From contig JAJGOT010000053.1 in the NCBI GenBank assembly GCA_022457155.1, positions 2,051,501 to 2,115,500 on the forward strand: a stretch of DNA of 64,000 bases. Direction: 5' to 3'. Below are positions 22,962 to 64,000 of the stretch, piece after piece. The translations under genes and the position numbers were made by a program. Numbering within the stretch: the first letter of the stretch is position 1; every line of letters starts with the position of its first letter. Source of the stretch: Cladopsammia gracilis. Lineage: Eukaryota; Cnidaria; Anthozoa; Scleractinia; Dendrophylliidae. The notes beneath the pieces were generated by a model that searched no databases, was not told where the DNA came from, and was given only the letters and a program-made list of their open reading frames with translations.

Positions 22962-23224
22962 ACTCTCCTGTTCACCGCTTTCCCGCCGTATGAGCTTTTA
23001 TGAAAGCTATCTTGTGATTGGCTGTTGCGATCCTCTCACGACAAAAGAATAATTGTCATTGGTCGTTTGTCACTTACCATGTTGCTGTGGTAATGAAGTC
23101 CTTTGAACTTCGGTTTGTGATCGGAGTGCTAAAATGTTTGGCACAAAAGGATATCATCGAAGCTGTTGTTTTGTGAGTGCAGAGAAATAACAATAAGGAC
23201 AGCTGAAGTCATTGCGCCGAGGAA
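22962..23224 (+). promoter_or_regulatory. Putative promoter and 5' UTR of the WD-repeat gene
   Basis: Two inverted CCAAT boxes (ATTGG within tgattggctg near 23017 and cattggtc near 23058) lie upstream of the start codon, with an X-box-like site at 23081-23094. There is no clear TATA box. On the - strand a gtgagc donor-like site near 22950 leaves a divergent transcript possible. Confidence 0.5.
23081..23094 (+). promoter_or_regulatory. RFX X-box-like site
   Basis: GTTGCTGTGGTAAT fits the X-box pattern GTNRCY-N2-RGYAA(C) except that the last base is T. It lies 131 bp before the start codon, within the usual window for ciliary genes driven by RFX factors. The assignment rests on sequence match and position only. 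Confidence 0.5.

Positions 23225-64000
<40,776 letters not shown>

Overview
This 64 kb window is metazoan nuclear DNA. It is AT-rich and intron-rich, packed with short inverted-repeat transposons (MITEs), tRNA-derived SINEs and minisatellites, and carries genes with GT-AG introns. The gene types (a TALE/Meis homeobox gene, an intron-rich ancestral WD-repeat gene, a single-exon class A GPCR, THAP-domain transposon debris) and the style of the repeats suggest an anthozoan cnidarian, most likely a stony coral. That assignment is inference, because no marker gene settles it.

Layout. (1) Positions 1-5367, + strand: the 3' half of a Meis/homothorax-type homeobox gene. Four coding exons hold the acidic linker, the complete TALE homeodomain and a Pro/His/Gly-rich tail. 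(2) Positions 5368 to about 23000: an intergenic stretch of repeats with a 370-bp tandem duplication, a perfect 31-bp-arm palindrome, several MITEs, a THAP zinc-finger fragment between inverted repeats, and two weak candidate exons on the - strand. (3) Positions 23225-64000 and beyond, + strand: one large gene of at least 35 coding exons encoding a WDR64/WDR49-like WD-repeat protein. I traced it exon by exon; all 34 internal junctions agree in reading phase and give about 1,154 codons before the window ends. An RFX X-box-like site lies 131 bp before its start codon, which fits a cilium or sperm-flagellum role. (4) Nested on the opposite strand in the 8.7-kb intron 18 is an intronless class A GPCR (44952-45900).

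The introns of the WD-repeat gene are a repeat archive. They hold a TTAA-flanked palindrome with 243-bp arms, a hAT-like MITE with a 10-bp target duplication, a SINE with a 15-bp target duplication, an internally deleted LINE, at least four copies of one MITE family with GGGACACTGTCC-type ends, and minisatellites of 12, 17, 88, 86-101 and 104 bp.

The Meis tail and the GPCR are each broken by a single extra base in an A run (A6 and A4), and removing one A restores each frame. The shared error class makes assembly base errors likelier than two pseudogenes. I found no CRISPR array, operon, defence island or other new multi-gene system. The most notable points are the nested GPCR, the X-box, the THAP-carrying inverted-repeat element and the near-perfect intronic palindrome.
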